A stretch of DNA of 64,000 bases from Azonexus sp. (lineage in GTDB: Bacteria > Pseudomonadota > Gammaproteobacteria > Burkholderiales > Rhodocyclaceae). The stretch is from assembly GCA_017983755.1 (NCBI GenBank), contig JAGOAU010000003.1, positions 62,001 through 126,000 on the forward strand, read 5' to 3'. The position numbers were made by a program, and so were the translations under genes. Under the pieces are notes generated by a model. It was not told where the DNA came from, did not search any database, and worked only from the letters and a program-made list of their open reading frames with translations. Each line of letters begins with the position of its first letter. Positions within the stretch are counted from its first letter, which is position 1. Positions 53,377 through 62,771 of the stretch are shown here, piece by piece.

Positions 53377-53787
53377 ATGGGCCTTCTTGATCAAATGGCC
53401 GGCGCGCTCGCCGGCGGGCAGTCCGGCGGCAATGGCGCCTTGCTGGAAACCGTGCTGCAACTCGTCAATGATCCGCGGCATGGCGGCCTGGAAGGTCTGG
53501 TTCGCGCCTTTCAGCAGGGCGGGCTGGGCGAAGTCGTCAATTCCTGGGTGTCGACCGGCCAGAACCTGCCGGTTTCGCCCGAGCAGATACAGAGCGCGCT
53601 CGGCGACGCGTCGCTGCAGGACATCGCCGCGCAACTCGGGATCAGCCCGGCGCAGGCCTCGGGCAGCCTCGCCGAACTGCTGCCGCAGGTGGTCGACCAG
53701 CTGACGCCGAACGGCCAGTTGCCGCAGGGCGGCGACCTGCTGGCGCAGGGGCTGGACATGCTCAAGAAGGGTGGTCTGTTCAGCTGA
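53377..53787 (+). CDS. YidB-family (DUF937) protein
   Basis: 136 residues: MGLLDQMAGALAGGQSGG, LLETVLQLVNDPRHGGLEGLVRAFQQGGLGEVVNSWV, LGDASLQDIAAQLGISPAQASGSLAELLPQVVDQLTP. This is the YidB pattern; Gly-rich, no signal peptide. Function unknown. Convergent with hemW (13-bp gap). Confidence 0.92.
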   Translation: MGLLDQMAGALAGGQSGGNGALLETVLQLVNDPRHGGLEGLVRAFQQGGLGEVVNSWVSTGQNLPVSPEQIQSALGDASLQDIAAQLGISPAQASGSLAELLPQVVDQLTPNGQLPQGGDLLAQGLDMLKKGGLFS

Positions 53788-53799
53788 GGCGCCGGTCAG

Positions 53800-55014
53800 T
53801 CAGGCGGCGTCGCCGTCGTCGAGTAAGCGTTCCAGCAGGATATTGAGAAAACGTCGGCCGCGCAGGGTCGGCGCGATGCGCTCGGGGCCGATGTCCAGCA
53901 GGCCATCGGCTTCCGCTGCCTTCAGTTGCGGCAGGATGGCGGTCAGCGGCTGCGCGGTGCGCGATTCGAACAGTGCCGGCGGAAAGCCTTCGTGCAGGCG
54001 CAGCGCGTTCATCAGGAACTCGAAGGGCAACTGGCGGGCCGCCACTTCGCTGGCAGTCTGGATCGGCTTGCCGGCGCGGGTATTGTCGAGATAGGCGGCA
54101 GGCTGTTTCCAGCGCATCTGGCGCAGGACGCAGTCGTGCAGCGTCAGTTTGGAATGGGCGCCGGCACCGATCCCGAGGTAGTCGCCGAAATGCCAGTAAT
54201 TCAGGTTGTGCCGGCACTGCCGGCCGCGTTGCGCGAAGGCCGAGGTTTCGTAATTGGTATAGCCGGCGGCGGCCAGCCGCGCTTCGATGGCATCCTGCAT
54301 GTCGGCGCACAGGTCGCCTTCCGGCAGTTCCGGCGGGAAGGCGGCGAAGCGGGTGTTCGGCTCCAGCGTCAGCTGGTAGCAGGAAAGGTGGCCGGGTGTG
54401 AACCCCAGCGCGGTGTCGACGTCGGCGAGCGCCTGTTCGAGCGTCTGGTCCGGCAGGCCGTACATCAAGTCGAGATTGAAGGCGTCGAAATGTTCGCCGG
54501 CCAGTTGCGCGGCGCGCTTTGCTTCGTCGGCGCCGTGGATGCGGCCGAGCGCTCTTAGATGCGCGTCATTGAAGCTCTGGATGCCCAGTGACAGGCGATT
54601 GACGCCGGCGGCGCGGAAGCCGGCGAACTTCTCCGCCTCGACCGTGCCGGGGTTGGCCTCCAATGTGATTTCCGCTTCCGGCGACAGCATGGCCAGCGCG
54701 CGGAAGGCGGCGATCAGTTCGTCGACGGCCGCCGGCGAGAGCAGGCTGGGCGTGCCGCCGCCGAAGAAGACGCTGACCACCGGGCGGCCCCAGATCAGCG
54801 GCAGGGCCGATTGCAGGTCGGCGATAAGCGCGGCGACGTATTCGGCTTCGGGAATCGCGCCCTGCGCTTCATGCGAGTTGAAATCGCAGTACGGACACTT
54901 CTGCACGCACCACGGCACGTGCACGTAGAGCGCGAGCGGCGGCGAAACGCGGAATTCGAGGGCGGTTGCGGTCGACGCCGGTTTTTGGGCAAAAATGGGG
55001 ATGGTGCGCGCCAC
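53800..55014 (-). CDS. hemW: HemW, haem chaperone / radical SAM protein
   Basis: 404 residues from GTG 55014. Radical-SAM cluster YVHVPWCVQKCPYCDFNSH (C-x3-C-x2-C), GGGTPSLLS, LEANPGTVE, SLGIQSFND and the HNxxYW motif (HNLNYWHFGDYLGIG) that marks HemW rather than HemN. HemW delivers haem to respiratory proteins. The N-terminal 25 residues are encoded across a full copy of the dispersed motif and may be an extension; no better start is visible. Last gene of a minus-strand operon; 4 bp after rdgB. Confidence 0.93.
   Translation of the reverse strand: MARTIPIFAQKPASTATALEFRVSPPLALYVHVPWCVQKCPYCDFNSHEAQGAIPEAEYVAALIADLQSALPLIWGRPVVSVFFGGGTPSLLSPAAVDELIAAFRALAMLSPEAEITLEANPGTVEAEKFAGFRAAGVNRLSLGIQSFNDAHLRALGRIHGADEAKRAAQLAGEHFDAFNLDLMYGLPDQTLEQALADVDTALGFTPGHLSCYQLTLEPNTRFAAFPPELPEGDLCADMQDAIEARLAAAGYTNYETSAFAQRGRQCRHNLNYWHFGDYLGIGAGAHSKLTLHDCVLRQMRWKQPAAYLDNTRAGKPIQTASEVAARQLPFEFLMNALRLHEGFPPALFESRTAQPLTAILPQLKAAEADGLLDIGPERIAPTLRGRRFLNILLERLLDDGDAA
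54965..54996 (-). repeat. Dispersed 32-bp motif, exact core, in hemW N-terminal codons
   Basis: Exact GTTGCGGTCGAC at 54965-54976, TTTTT proximal tract and CAAAAAT distal tract at the standard offsets. In hemW direction it spans the PIFAQKPASTATA segment before the conserved domain. Confidence 0.7.
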
Positions 55015-55018
55015 GGAT

Positions 55019-55606
55019 TTACAGCGCCGGCAGGCGGGCGATCAGCTGCTGCATAGCCTGGCCGCGATGGGAAACCCGATTCTTGGTTTCGGCATCGAGT
55101 TCGGCGGCGGTCTGGCAGTGCGTCGGCACGTAGAACAGCGGGTCGTAACCGAAGCCGCCCGCGCCACGCAGGGCCGGCAGGATCTCGCCGTGCCATTCGC
55201 CTTCGGCGATCAGCGGCTGCGGGTCGTCGGCGTGGCGCACCAGTACGATGAGCGAAACGAAGTGGGCACGGCGGTCGGCGTTGTCGCCGAGGTCGGCGAG
55301 CAGCTTTTCGTTGTTGCGCGCATCCGATTTCGGCTCGCCGGCATAGCGCGCTGACTGCACACCCGGCGCGCCCCCGAGGGCGCGGACACAGAGACCGGAG
55401 TCGTCGGCCAGCGCCGGCAGGCCGGACAGCCGGGCGGCGTGGCGGGCCTTGGCCAGCGCGTTCTCGACGAAGGTGCAGTAGGGCTCTTCCGCCTCGGGAA
55501 TGCCGAGCTGGCCCTGCGGAATGACCTCGAAGCCGAGCGGTGCCAGGAGCGCGTTCAGCTCCTTCATCTTCTTGGCGTTGTTGGAGGCGAGAACGAGCTT
55601 TTTCAT
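55019..55606 (-). CDS. rdgB: RdgB/HAM1 XTP/dITP diphosphatase
   Basis: 195 residues: [60 protein letters not shown] and [12 protein letters not shown] are the Ham1 blocks; ends [10 protein letters not shown]. Hydrolyses dITP/XTP to prevent incorporation. Its ATG overlaps the rph stop by 4 bp. Confidence 0.95.
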   Translation of the reverse strand: MKKLVLASNNAKKMKELNALLAPLGFEVIPQGQLGIPEAEEPYCTFVENALAKARHAARLSGLPALADDSGLCVRALGGAPGVQSARYAGEPKSDARNNEKLLADLGDNADRRAHFVSLIVLVRHADDPQPLIAEGEWHGEILPALRGAGGFGYDPLFYVPTHCQTAAELDAETKNRVSHRGQAMQQLIARLPAL

Positions 55607-56319
55607 GCAGCGAGCGCGGTTTGCTGGGCAGCGATCAACTGGCGGATGCCCGCTTCGGCGAGGTCGGTCAACGTGTTCATCTGCGGCCGCGTGAACGGTT
55701 CACCTTCCGCGGTCCCCTGGATCTCGACGATACCGCCGGAACCGGTCATCACCACGTTCATGTCGGTATCGCAGTCCGAGTCTTCCGGGTAGTCGAGATC
55801 GAGTACCGGTGTGCCCTTGTAGATGCCGACCGAAACGGCGGCGACATGGTCGCGCACCGGGTTGGCCGCCAGCTTGCCGGCCTGCACCAGTTTCTCGCAG
55901 GCTTCGTGGAGCGCCACCCAGGCGCCGGTGATCGAGGCGCAACGGGTGCCGCCGTCGGCTTGCAGGACGTCGCAGTCGAGGGTGATCTGGCGTTCGCCGA
56001 GCGCCTTGAGGTCGGTGACGGCGCGCAGGCTGCGGCCGATCAGGCGCTGGATTTCCTGCGTCCGGCCGGTCTGCTTGCCCCGGGCCGCTTCGCGCGCGCT
56101 GCGCGTGTGCGTCGAGCGCGGCAGCATGCCGTATTCGGCGGTGACCCAGCCCTGGCCCTTGCCGCGCAGGAAGGGCGGCAGGCTTTCCTCGACGCTGGCG
56201 GTGCACAGCACGCGCGTGTCGCCCATTTCGATCAGTACCGAACCTTCGGCGTGGCGGGTGAAGTTGCGGGTCAGGCGAACCTGACGCAGTTGGTCGGCCT
56301 GGCGTTGGCTGGGGCGCAT
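55603..56319 (-). CDS. rph: Ribonuclease PH
   Basis: 238 residues from ATG 56319, identical in length to E. coli Rph and starting [16 protein letters not shown] lies 8 nt upstream. An ATG at 56325 overlaps the PP2C stop and would add two residues. Core motifs: [63 protein letters not shown] and [26 protein letters not shown] phosphorolytic 3'-exonuclease for tRNA trimming. Confidence 0.95.
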   Translation of the reverse strand: MRPSQRQADQLRQVRLTRNFTRHAEGSVLIEMGDTRVLCTASVEESLPPFLRGKGQGWVTAEYGMLPRSTHTRSAREAARGKQTGRTQEIQRLIGRSLRAVTDLKALGERQITLDCDVLQADGGTRCASITGAWVALHEACEKLVQAGKLAANPVRDHVAAVSVGIYKGTPVLDLDYPEDSDCDTDMNVVMTGSGGIVEIQGTAEGEPFTRPQMNTLTDLAEAGIRQLIAAQQTALAA

Positions 56320-56321
56320 GC

Positions 56322-57248
56322 TCATTGTCCTTGCTTCCTGGGATTGAATTTGTCGATGGCTGCGCGGATCTCCTCGATCGCCTTCTCGATCTCGTCTTCC
56401 GAGAGATCGGTCTTGTGCGCCGGGTCGCGGCCGAATTCCTCGATGTGGGTGGCGATTTCGTCGAGCGCCATGGTCTGCGTCGAGATGCTGCTGCTGGCTT
56501 CCTCGACGTAGGCGTCCTCCCAGTGCACGGCGACCACCGACAGGTTGTCGACATGCGGGCCGCCCTTGGTTTCGGCCTGCGATAGCAGCATCGGCATGGT
56601 GTGCACGATGTTGGCGCCCTTGAGCGTGACCGCCATCATGTCGCCGGAAATCTCGCCCCACAGGCCGTCGGTGCACAGCAGCAGGATGTCGCCGTGCTTG
56701 AGCGGCGTCTTGCGCGAGAACTCGATCTCGGGCGGCGTCGGGCTGCCGAGGCAGCTGTAGATCTTGTTGCGGTCCGGGTGCCTGGCGGCCTGCGCTTCGG
56801 AAATCAGGCCTTCATCGAGCAGCATGCGGATGCGCGAATGATCCTTGGTCTGGGAAACCACCTTGCCGGCGCGCATCAGGAACAGGCGCGAATCACCGGC
56901 GTGCGCCCAGTAGGCGATGTTGTCCTGGACGAGGCAGGCGACGCAGGTGGTGCGCGGCGTGTCGCTCAGGCGATGGCGCTCGGCGTAATCGAGAATGGCG
57001 TGATGGGCGTTGGTCATGCCCTTCTGCAGGAAGCGGAAGGGGTCGGCCAGCGTCGGCCGGGCGTCGCGCTGAAAGCTGTCGGCCAGCGTCTGGACGGCGA
57101 TCTGCGAGGCGATCTCGCCGTAGTGGTGGCCGCCCATGCCGTCGGCGACCACCATCAGCAGGGCTTCGCGCGAGTAGCAGTAGGTGGTCCTGTCCTCGTT
57201 GTTGGCACGCCCTCCCTGGCGGCTCTCCTGGTAGATCGTGAATCTCAT
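56322..57248 (-). CDS. PP2C-family protein phosphatase
   Basis: 308 residues. Metal-binding Asp residues in [16 protein letters not shown] (RANNEDR) and [13 protein letters not shown], then [26 protein letters not shown] and [12 protein letters not shown], with [10 protein letters not shown] near 240. C-terminal acidic helical tail. A Ser/Thr phosphatase expected to counter the kinase encoded immediately upstream (ATGA overlap). Confidence 0.92.
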   Translation of the reverse strand: MRFTIYQESRQGGRANNEDRTTYCYSREALLMVVADGMGGHHYGEIASQIAVQTLADSFQRDARPTLADPFRFLQKGMTNAHHAILDYAERHRLSDTPRTTCVACLVQDNIAYWAHAGDSRLFLMRAGKVVSQTKDHSRIRMLLDEGLISEAQAARHPDRNKIYSCLGSPTPPEIEFSRKTPLKHGDILLLCTDGLWGEISGDMMAVTLKGANIVHTMPMLLSQAETKGGPHVDNLSVVAVHWEDAYVEEASSSISTQTMALDEIATHIEEFGRDPAHKTDLSEDEIEKAIEEIRAAIDKFNPRKQGQ

Positions 57249-58192
57249 CGGCTAGCTTTCTTGTACTTGTCGACAAAACGGTTGAGCCAGTTTTGACTTT
57301 CCTTGGGGATCGGCGGCGTGACGGTTTCGACCAGCGCCTTTTGCAGCGCAAAGACGCTTTGCGGCCGGTAGAAATGGTTGAGGTTGAGGCACCAGTCGAT
57401 GATTTCCAGCAGGCGGTCCGAATACTCGCCTTCCCAGCGCATCATCGCCGGCACCAGGGTGTCCTTCTTGTAACGTTCGTTCGCCGCCTGCGGTGCGCTG
57501 CCGGCGATGCAGGCGTACATCGAGGCGCCGACGCTGTAGATGTCGCTCCACGGCCCGAGATCCTTGCGCGAGCCGTAGTGCTCGGGCGACGCGAAGCCGG
57601 GGGTATACATCGGCTTGAGCATCGGCTGGTCGGCCGACAGCGTCTGGCGCGCGGCGCCGAAGTCGATCAGGACCGGCGTATTGTCGCTGCGCAGATAGAC
57701 GTTCGACGGCTTGAGGTCGAGATGCAGCAGCTTGTGCGAATGCACTTCGCGCAAGCCGTTGAGCAGGCGCGTGAAGACGCCGCGGATGAAGCGTTCGGTG
57801 ACTTCGCCGCGGTGCGTCTGGATGAACTCCTGCAGCGTGCGCCCGCGCTCGTATTCCATGACCATGTAAACGGTGTCGTTGGCGCGGAAGAAATTCAGCA
57901 CGCGGATCACGTTCGGGTGCGAGAGGCGCGCCAGGGCGCGCCCTTCCTCGAAGAAGCATTTCATCCCGTAGCGGAAGGCGCTCTGGTGGTCGGCAGTGAT
58001 CAGCGGCCTGATTTCCCCTTCGCCGCGCAGGGCCAGGCTGTTGGGCAGATATTCCTTGATCGCCACGCGCGTGCCATCGCCATCGGTCGCCAGATAGACG
58101 ATCGAAAACCCGCCGAGCGAGAGCTGGCGGGTGATCGTGTATTCCTCCAGCTGCAGGCCGGCCGGTAACGCATGGTTGGCTTGTTGCGCCAT
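57245..58192 (-). CDS. Eukaryotic-type Ser/Thr protein kinase
   Basis: 315 residues from ATG 58192. Gly-loop LSLGGFSIVYLA, ATP Lys in VAIKEYLPNS, catalytic loop HLDLKPSNVYL (HLD in place of the usual HRD), metal-binding DFG in LIDFGAARQ, and the APE-equivalent PGFASPEHYG with DIYSVGASMY. No transmembrane helix or sensor domain is attached, unlike many bacterial kinases of this group. First gene of the operon kinase-PP2C-rph-rdgB-hemW; divergent from yicC with 79 bp between. Confidence 0.92.
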   Translation of the reverse strand: MAQQANHALPAGLQLEEYTITRQLSLGGFSIVYLATDGDGTRVAIKEYLPNSLALRGEGEIRPLITADHQSAFRYGMKCFFEEGRALARLSHPNVIRVLNFFRANDTVYMVMEYERGRTLQEFIQTHRGEVTERFIRGVFTRLLNGLREVHSHKLLHLDLKPSNVYLRSDNTPVLIDFGAARQTLSADQPMLKPMYTPGFASPEHYGSRKDLGPWSDIYSVGASMYACIAGSAPQAANERYKKDTLVPAMMRWEGEYSDRLLEIIDWCLNLNHFYRPQSVFALQKALVETVTPPIPKESQNWLNRFVDKYKKASR

Positions 58193-58271
58193 TGATCTCG
58201 CGGTTATGATGCAGAACTTGAGGCATTGTCGGGCGTGTTGTCCGGCCTGTAAAGCTGGAGAGCACCCAATA

Positions 58272-59138
58272 ATGATTTGCAGCATGACCGGTTATGCAGT
58301 GAAGACGCGCGATATCGAGCGCGGCACGCTGCAGCTCGAACTCAAGAGCGTCAATTCGCGCTACCTCGATTTTCACTTTCGCGTCAGCGAGGACCTGCGC
58401 GCGCTCGAGATGCCGCTGCGCGAACTGCTGGCGGCGCGCCTGTCGCGCGGCAAGGTGGAATGCCGCCTGTCGTTCAATGCGGCGGCGGCGCGCGGCGATC
58501 AGCTCGAGCTGAACGATGACCTGCTGGCGACCCTGCAGACGCTCAACGACAGCGTTCGTCGCCAGATGCCCGAAGCGCGTGCGCTGTCGGTGAACGACGT
58601 GCTGCGCTGGCCCGGCATGTTCGGCGACCAGTCCATCGACTTTGCCGCGTTCGGCCCGCCGGTGCTGGCGCTGGCGCGCGAGGTGCTCGACGAGTTCACC
58701 GCCAGCCGTGGCCGCGAGGGTGAAAAACTGGCCGCCATGATCGTCGACCGCGTCAATGCCATGCGCGACATCGTCCGCCGCGTGGCGCCGCGAATTCCCG
58801 AAGCGCAGGCGGTCTATACCGACAAGCTGCGCCAGCGCCTGACCGAGGCGCTCGGCGGCGCCAGCGACGAGCGCGTGCTGCAGGAAGTGGCGGTGTTCGC
58901 GACGCGCATCGACGTCGCCGAGGAGCTGACGCGGCTGACGACGCATCTCGACGAAGTCGAGCGCGTGCTGAAGCAGGGTGGTTCCTGCGGCAAGCGCCTC
59001 GATTTCCTGATGCAGGAACTCAACCGCGAAGCCAACACGCTGGGTTCGAAATCGGCGATCACCGAGGTCTCGCAGGCATCGATGGACCTCAAGCTGCTGA
59101 TCGAGCAGATGCGCGAGCAGATCCAGAATCTGGAGTAA
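58272..59138 (+). CDS. yicC: YicC-family endoribonuclease
   Basis: 288 residues from ATG 58272 (MICSMTGYA, matching the family start); E. coli YicC is 287. Blocks ELKSVNSRYLDFHFRVSEDLRALE, RGKVECRLSF, VAEELTRLTTHLDEVERVL, CGKRLDFLMQELNREANTLGSKS are typical. YicC proteins are RNases implicated in small-RNA turnover. Located next to rph across a divergent promoter region, as is common in Betaproteobacteria. Confidence 0.93.
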   Translation: MICSMTGYAVKTRDIERGTLQLELKSVNSRYLDFHFRVSEDLRALEMPLRELLAARLSRGKVECRLSFNAAAARGDQLELNDDLLATLQTLNDSVRRQMPEARALSVNDVLRWPGMFGDQSIDFAAFGPPVLALAREVLDEFTASRGREGEKLAAMIVDRVNAMRDIVRRVAPRIPEAQAVYTDKLRQRLTEALGGASDERVLQEVAVFATRIDVAEELTRLTTHLDEVERVLKQGGSCGKRLDFLMQELNREANTLGSKSAITEVSQASMDLKLLIEQMREQIQNLE

Positions 59139-59158
59139 GCCAGGCGATCCGGATTGCC

Positions 59159-59187
59159 TTGACCCTGTCACAGGGGCCGTCTAGGGT
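59159..59187 (+). promoter_or_regulatory. Candidate sigma-70 promoter with operator-like palindrome
   Basis: TTGACC (59159-59164), 17-bp spacer, TAGGGT (59182-59187). The spacer contains the palindrome CCCTGT-C-ACAGGG (59163-59175). A small CTTC-loop hairpin GCACC/GGTGC follows at 59199-59212, 26 bp before the BON-LysM gene start. Confidence 0.5.
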
Positions 59188-59237
59188 ATAGCCATGCCGC
59201 ACCCTTCGGTGCCGGCGCAACGCTGAGGAGATTGAAA

Positions 59238-59711
59238 ATGGGATTGTTCAGCTTTATCAAGGAAGCCGGCGAAAAATTGTTCGGCCACAAGGAAGAAACG
59301 CCGGACATTTCGATCGAGGAGAAAAATCGCCTCAACCAGGTGGCGGCCCAGGCGATCTTCGACCACATCAACAGCCTCGGTCTCAAGTGGAGCAACCTGA
59401 TGGTCAGCTACAAGAGTGGCCAGGTGGTGATTACCGGTTCGACGCCGGACCAGGAAAACCGCGAGAAGATCATTCTGGCGGCGGGCAACGTGCAGGGCGT
59501 CGACAACGTCGACGATCAGTTGACGGTCGACGCGCCGGCCGCCGAGCCGCGTTTCTACACGGTGGTCAAGGGCGATACGCTGTGGAAAATCGCCGCCAGC
59601 CAGTACGGCAACGGCGCCAAGTATCAGGTCATCTTCGAGGCCAATAAGCCGATGCTGAAGGATCCGGACAAGATTTACCCGGGGCAGAACCTGCGCATTC
59701 CCCCGCTCTGA
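59238..59711 (+). CDS. BON-LysM protein (Kbp/YgaU-like)
   Basis: 157 residues, GAGGAG 7 nt before ATG. An N-terminal amphipathic segment (MGLFSFIKEAGEKLFGHK) and BON domain (residues about 30-95, VSYKSGQVVITGSTPDQENREKIIL) precede a LysM domain (YTVVKGDTLWKIAASQYGNGAKYQVIFEANKP...YPGQNLRIP). This is the layout of E. coli Kbp, a cytoplasmic potassium-binding protein. A dedicated promoter with a palindrome lies upstream. Confidence 0.92.
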   Translation: MGLFSFIKEAGEKLFGHKEETPDISIEEKNRLNQVAAQAIFDHINSLGLKWSNLMVSYKSGQVVITGSTPDQENREKIILAAGNVQGVDNVDDQLTVDAPAAEPRFYTVVKGDTLWKIAASQYGNGAKYQVIFEANKPMLKDPDKIYPGQNLRIPPL

Positions 59712-59754
59712 TTGACGCCGGCGCCACTGTCCTTGCGGCAGTGGCGTTGCCGGC

Positions 59755-60375
59755 ATGGAAACCGATATGGCTGGAAATCTTTACGTCGTCGCCGCCCCTT
59801 CGGGGGCCGGCAAGACCACGCTGGTTCGCCTGCTGCTGGAACAGGAGCCGGCGGTGCATCTCTCGATCTCCTTCACCACGCGGGCCCCGCGGCCCGGCGA
59901 AGAGAACGGGCGCGAGTACCATTTCGTTGCGGTCGACCATTTCAAAAGCATGATTTCCGCCGGCGACTTTCTCGAATGGGCCGAGGTGCACGGGAACTAT
60001 TACGGCACCTCGCAGAAATGGATTGCCGATCAACTGGCCGCCGGCCACGACGTCCTGCTCGAAATTGACTGGCAGGGCGCGCAACAGGTGCGCGCGGTGT
60101 TTCCCCAGGCGATCGGCGTGTTCATCCTGCCGCCGTCGATGGAGGAACTGAGCCGCCGCCTGACCGGGCGCGGCACCGACAGCGCCGAGGTCATCGCCCG
60201 CCGTCTGGCCGCGGCACAGGCCGAGATGCGCCATGTCGGCGAATTCGACTATGTTATTATCAACGACAGTCTGGAACAGGCGCTGGATGACCTGCGTGCC
60301 GTGGTGCGCGCTTCCCGCCTGAACCTGAATGCGCAGCGTGCCCGCCACGCTGCCCTTTTTGCCCGAATGATCTGA
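59755..60375 (+). CDS. gmk: Guanylate kinase
   Basis: 206 residues; ATG 59767 would give 202 residues. P-loop [33 protein letters not shown] (GMP-binding), [14 protein letters not shown] and [12 protein letters not shown]. Phosphorylates GMP to GDP. It precedes rpoZ by 14 bp and relA/spoT, the usual order. A partial copy of the 12-base word (59936-59947) lies inside but its distal A/T block is out of register. Confidence 0.95.
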   Translation: METDMAGNLYVVAAPSGAGKTTLVRLLLEQEPAVHLSISFTTRAPRPGEENGREYHFVAVDHFKSMISAGDFLEWAEVHGNYYGTSQKWIADQLAAGHDVLLEIDWQGAQQVRAVFPQAIGVFILPPSMEELSRRLTGRGTDSAEVIARRLAAAQAEMRHVGEFDYVIINDSLEQALDDLRAVVRASRLNLNAQRARHAALFARMI

Positions 60376-60389
60376 TTTAGAGGTATTGC

Positions 60390-60596
60390 ATGGCCCGCGT
60401 AACGATCGACGATTGCCTGAAAAAGATTCCCAACCGCTTCCAGATGACCTTGGCCGCCACCTACCGTGCCCGCCAGATCGCCAACGGCGCGACGCCAATG
60501 GTCGAAGCCAGCCGCGACAAGCCGACGGTGATCGCCCTGCGCGAAATGGCGCTCGGCAAGTTTGGCGTGGAAGTCCTCAACCGCGGTCAGGCCTGA
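60390..60596 (+). CDS. rpoZ: RNA polymerase omega subunit
   Basis: 68 residues: [52 protein letters not shown]. Binds the beta-prime subunit and, in proteobacteria, forms part of a ppGpp site, fitting its place before relA/spoT. Confidence 0.96.
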   Translation: MARVTIDDCLKKIPNRFQMTLAATYRARQIANGATPMVEASRDKPTVIALREMALGKFGVEVLNRGQA

Positions 60597-60617
60597 GGTC
60601 GGGGGCGGTGACGACAG

Positions 60618-62771
60618 ATGGGTCCAGTGCCGTCTTCGCAGCCGCCTTCCACCGAGGAACCCGCCTACCGGGTTTTCCTCGATAGTCTCGATTACCTATC
60701 CCCTGCTGACGTAACCCGCATCAAGGAGGCGTATGCCTTCTCGGCGCGCGCCCATGCCAACCAGAAGCGCATGTCGGGCGAGCCCTACATCACGCATCCG
60801 CTGGCGGTTGCCGGGGCAGTGGTCGAGTGGCGCATGGACGGCGAAGCCGTTGCTGCTGCGCTGCTGCACGATGTGCTGGAAGACACCGGCACCACCAAGC
60901 GCGAACTGACCGACCGCTTCGGGCGCGAGGTCGCCGAGCTGGTCGACGGGTTGTCCAAGCTCGACAAGATGGAGTTCGCCTCCTACCAGGAGGCGCAGGC
61001 GGAAAACTTCCGCAAGATGCTGATGGCCATGGCGCGTGACCTGCGCGTCGTGCTGATCAAGCTGGCTGACCGCCAGCACAACCTGCAGACGATGGCGGCG
61101 ATGCGCCCAGACAAGCGCCGCCGCATCGCCCTCGAAACCCTCGAAATCTACGCGCCGATTGCCCTGCGTCTCGGGCTCAACAAGCTCTACCGGGAACTGC
61201 AGGACACTTCCTTCCGCCTGATCCATCCGCATCGCGCCGAGGTGCTGGCCAAGGCGATGCATGCGGCGCGCGGCAATCGCAGCGAACTCCTGACACGCAT
61301 CCAGGATGCGATCACCGGCAAGCTGAGAGGGGCCGGGCTGCATGCCGAGGTTTTCGGCCGCGAAAAAAGCCTGTACTCGATCTACCGCAAGATGCGCGAA
61401 AAGCTGCTGTCGTTCTCGCAGGTGCTCGACATCTACGGCTTCCGCGTTGTCGTCGACAACGTGCCGACCTGCTACCTGGCGCTCGGTGCGCTGCACAGCC
61501 TGTACAAGCCGGTGCCCGGTAAGTTCAAGGACTACATCGCGATTCCCAAGGCCAACGGCTACCAGTCGCTACACACCACGCTGATCGGACCCTACGGCAC
61601 GCCGGTCGAGGTGCAGGTCCGCACCCAGGAAATGCACCACGTCGCCCAGGAAGGCGTGGCGGCACACTGGCTCTACAAGGACACCGAGGAAAGCGGCGCC
61701 GACCTGCAGATCAAGACGCACAAATGGCTGCAGTCGCTGCTCGAGATGCAGAGCAACGATTCCGCCGAATTCTTCGAGAACGTCAAGATCGACCTCTTCC
61801 CCGACGAGGTCTACGTGTTCACGCCCAAGGGCAAGATCATGGCCATGCCGCGCGGCGCGACGATCGTCGATTTCGCCTACAACGTGCATACCGATGTCGG
61901 CCACCATTGCTCGGCGGCGCGCATCAATCAGGATCTCGTTCCGCTGCGTACCGAGCTGCGCAACGGCGACATGGTCGAGATCATCACCTCGCCGCAGGCC
62001 AGTCCCAACCCGGTGTGGCTCAACTACGTCAAGACCGGCCGCGCGCGCAGCAAGATCCGCCATTTTCTGCGCACCATGCAGAACGAGGAGTCGGCACGCC
62101 TTGGCGAGCGCCTGCTGCGCCAAGAACTGCTGACCCTGGGCGTGGTGCCGATCTCGATCCCTACCGAAGCCTGGGACCAGCTGGTCAAGTCCAGCGGCCA
62201 GAAGTCGATCGAGGAGCTGTACACCGACATCGGCCTCGGTAAGCGCCTGCCGTCGGTCGTCGCCCGACGCCTGCTGGCGCGCGAGGACATGTCGCCCGAT
62301 TCGCCGAGCAACATGGCGCTCGCCATCCACGGCACCGAAGGCATGGCCATCCAGCTCGCCCGCTGCTGCCAGCCGATCCCGGGCGACCCGATCATCGGCT
62401 CGATCAAGAAGGGCAGCGGCCTGGTCATCCATACCCACGACTGTCCGACCATCCGCAAATCGCGGTCGACCGAGCCGCAGAAGTGGATCGACGTCGAGTG
62501 GGAACCGGAAGAGGGCAAACTGTTCGAGATCCGCATCAAGGTCGAGGTCAAGAACACGCGCGGCGTGCTGGCGCAGGTGGCTTCCGCCATTGCCGAAGCC
62601 GGCTCGAACATCGAGCATGTGGCGATGGATTCCGATCCCGAGCGGCTGTTCACGCTGCTCCGCTTCACCATCCAGGTCGCCCACCGCAACCACCTGGCGG
62701 CGGTCATGCGCGGCCTGCGTCACATCCCCGAGGTCACGCGCATCGTCCGCGAACGCGGAGGCGAGGCTTGA
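60618..62771 (+). CDS. spoT: Bifunctional (p)ppGpp synthetase/hydrolase (SpoT type)
   Basis: 717 residues. HD hydrolase domain with THPLAVA, LLHDVLEDTGTTK and KLADRQHNLQTM intact; synthetase domain with GREKSLYSIYRKM, DIYGFRVVVD, YKDYIAIPKANGYQSLHT-type (FKDYIAIPKANGYQSLHT) and QEGVAAHWLYK. TGS (VYVFTPKGKIMAMPRGATIVDFAY), a Cys-rich conserved segment (ARCCQPIPGDPIIG) and a C-terminal ACT domain follow. The intact HDxxED argues for a bifunctional enzyme. Its stop overlaps the next start. Confidence 0.95.
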   Translation: MGPVPSSQPPSTEEPAYRVFLDSLDYLSPADVTRIKEAYAFSARAHANQKRMSGEPYITHPLAVAGAVVEWRMDGEAVAAALLHDVLEDTGTTKRELTDRFGREVAELVDGLSKLDKMEFASYQEAQAENFRKMLMAMARDLRVVLIKLADRQHNLQTMAAMRPDKRRRIALETLEIYAPIALRLGLNKLYRELQDTSFRLIHPHRAEVLAKAMHAARGNRSELLTRIQDAITGKLRGAGLHAEVFGREKSLYSIYRKMREKLLSFSQVLDIYGFRVVVDNVPTCYLALGALHSLYKPVPGKFKDYIAIPKANGYQSLHTTLIGPYGTPVEVQVRTQEMHHVAQEGVAAHWLYKDTEESGADLQIKTHKWLQSLLEMQSNDSAEFFENVKIDLFPDEVYVFTPKGKIMAMPRGATIVDFAYNVHTDVGHHCSAARINQDLVPLRTELRNGDMVEIITSPQASPNPVWLNYVKTGRARSKIRHFLRTMQNEESARLGERLLRQELLTLGVVPISIPTEAWDQLVKSSGQKSIEELYTDIGLGKRLPSVVARRLLAREDMSPDSPSNMALAIHGTEGMAIQLARCCQPIPGDPIIGSIKKGSGLVIHTHDCPTIRKSRSTEPQKWIDVEWEPEEGKLFEIRIKVEVKNTRGVLAQVASAIAEAGSNIEHVAMDSDPERLFTLLRFTIQVAHRNHLAAVMRGLRHIPEVTRIVRERGGEA

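Noticed and set aside
59936..59967. Exact GTTGCGGTCGAC in gmk as a full copy of the dispersed element
   Set aside because: The core is exact but the A/T block 20 nt after it is missing (GC-rich there), so I count it only as a core match, probably from Val-Ala-Val-Asp codons.
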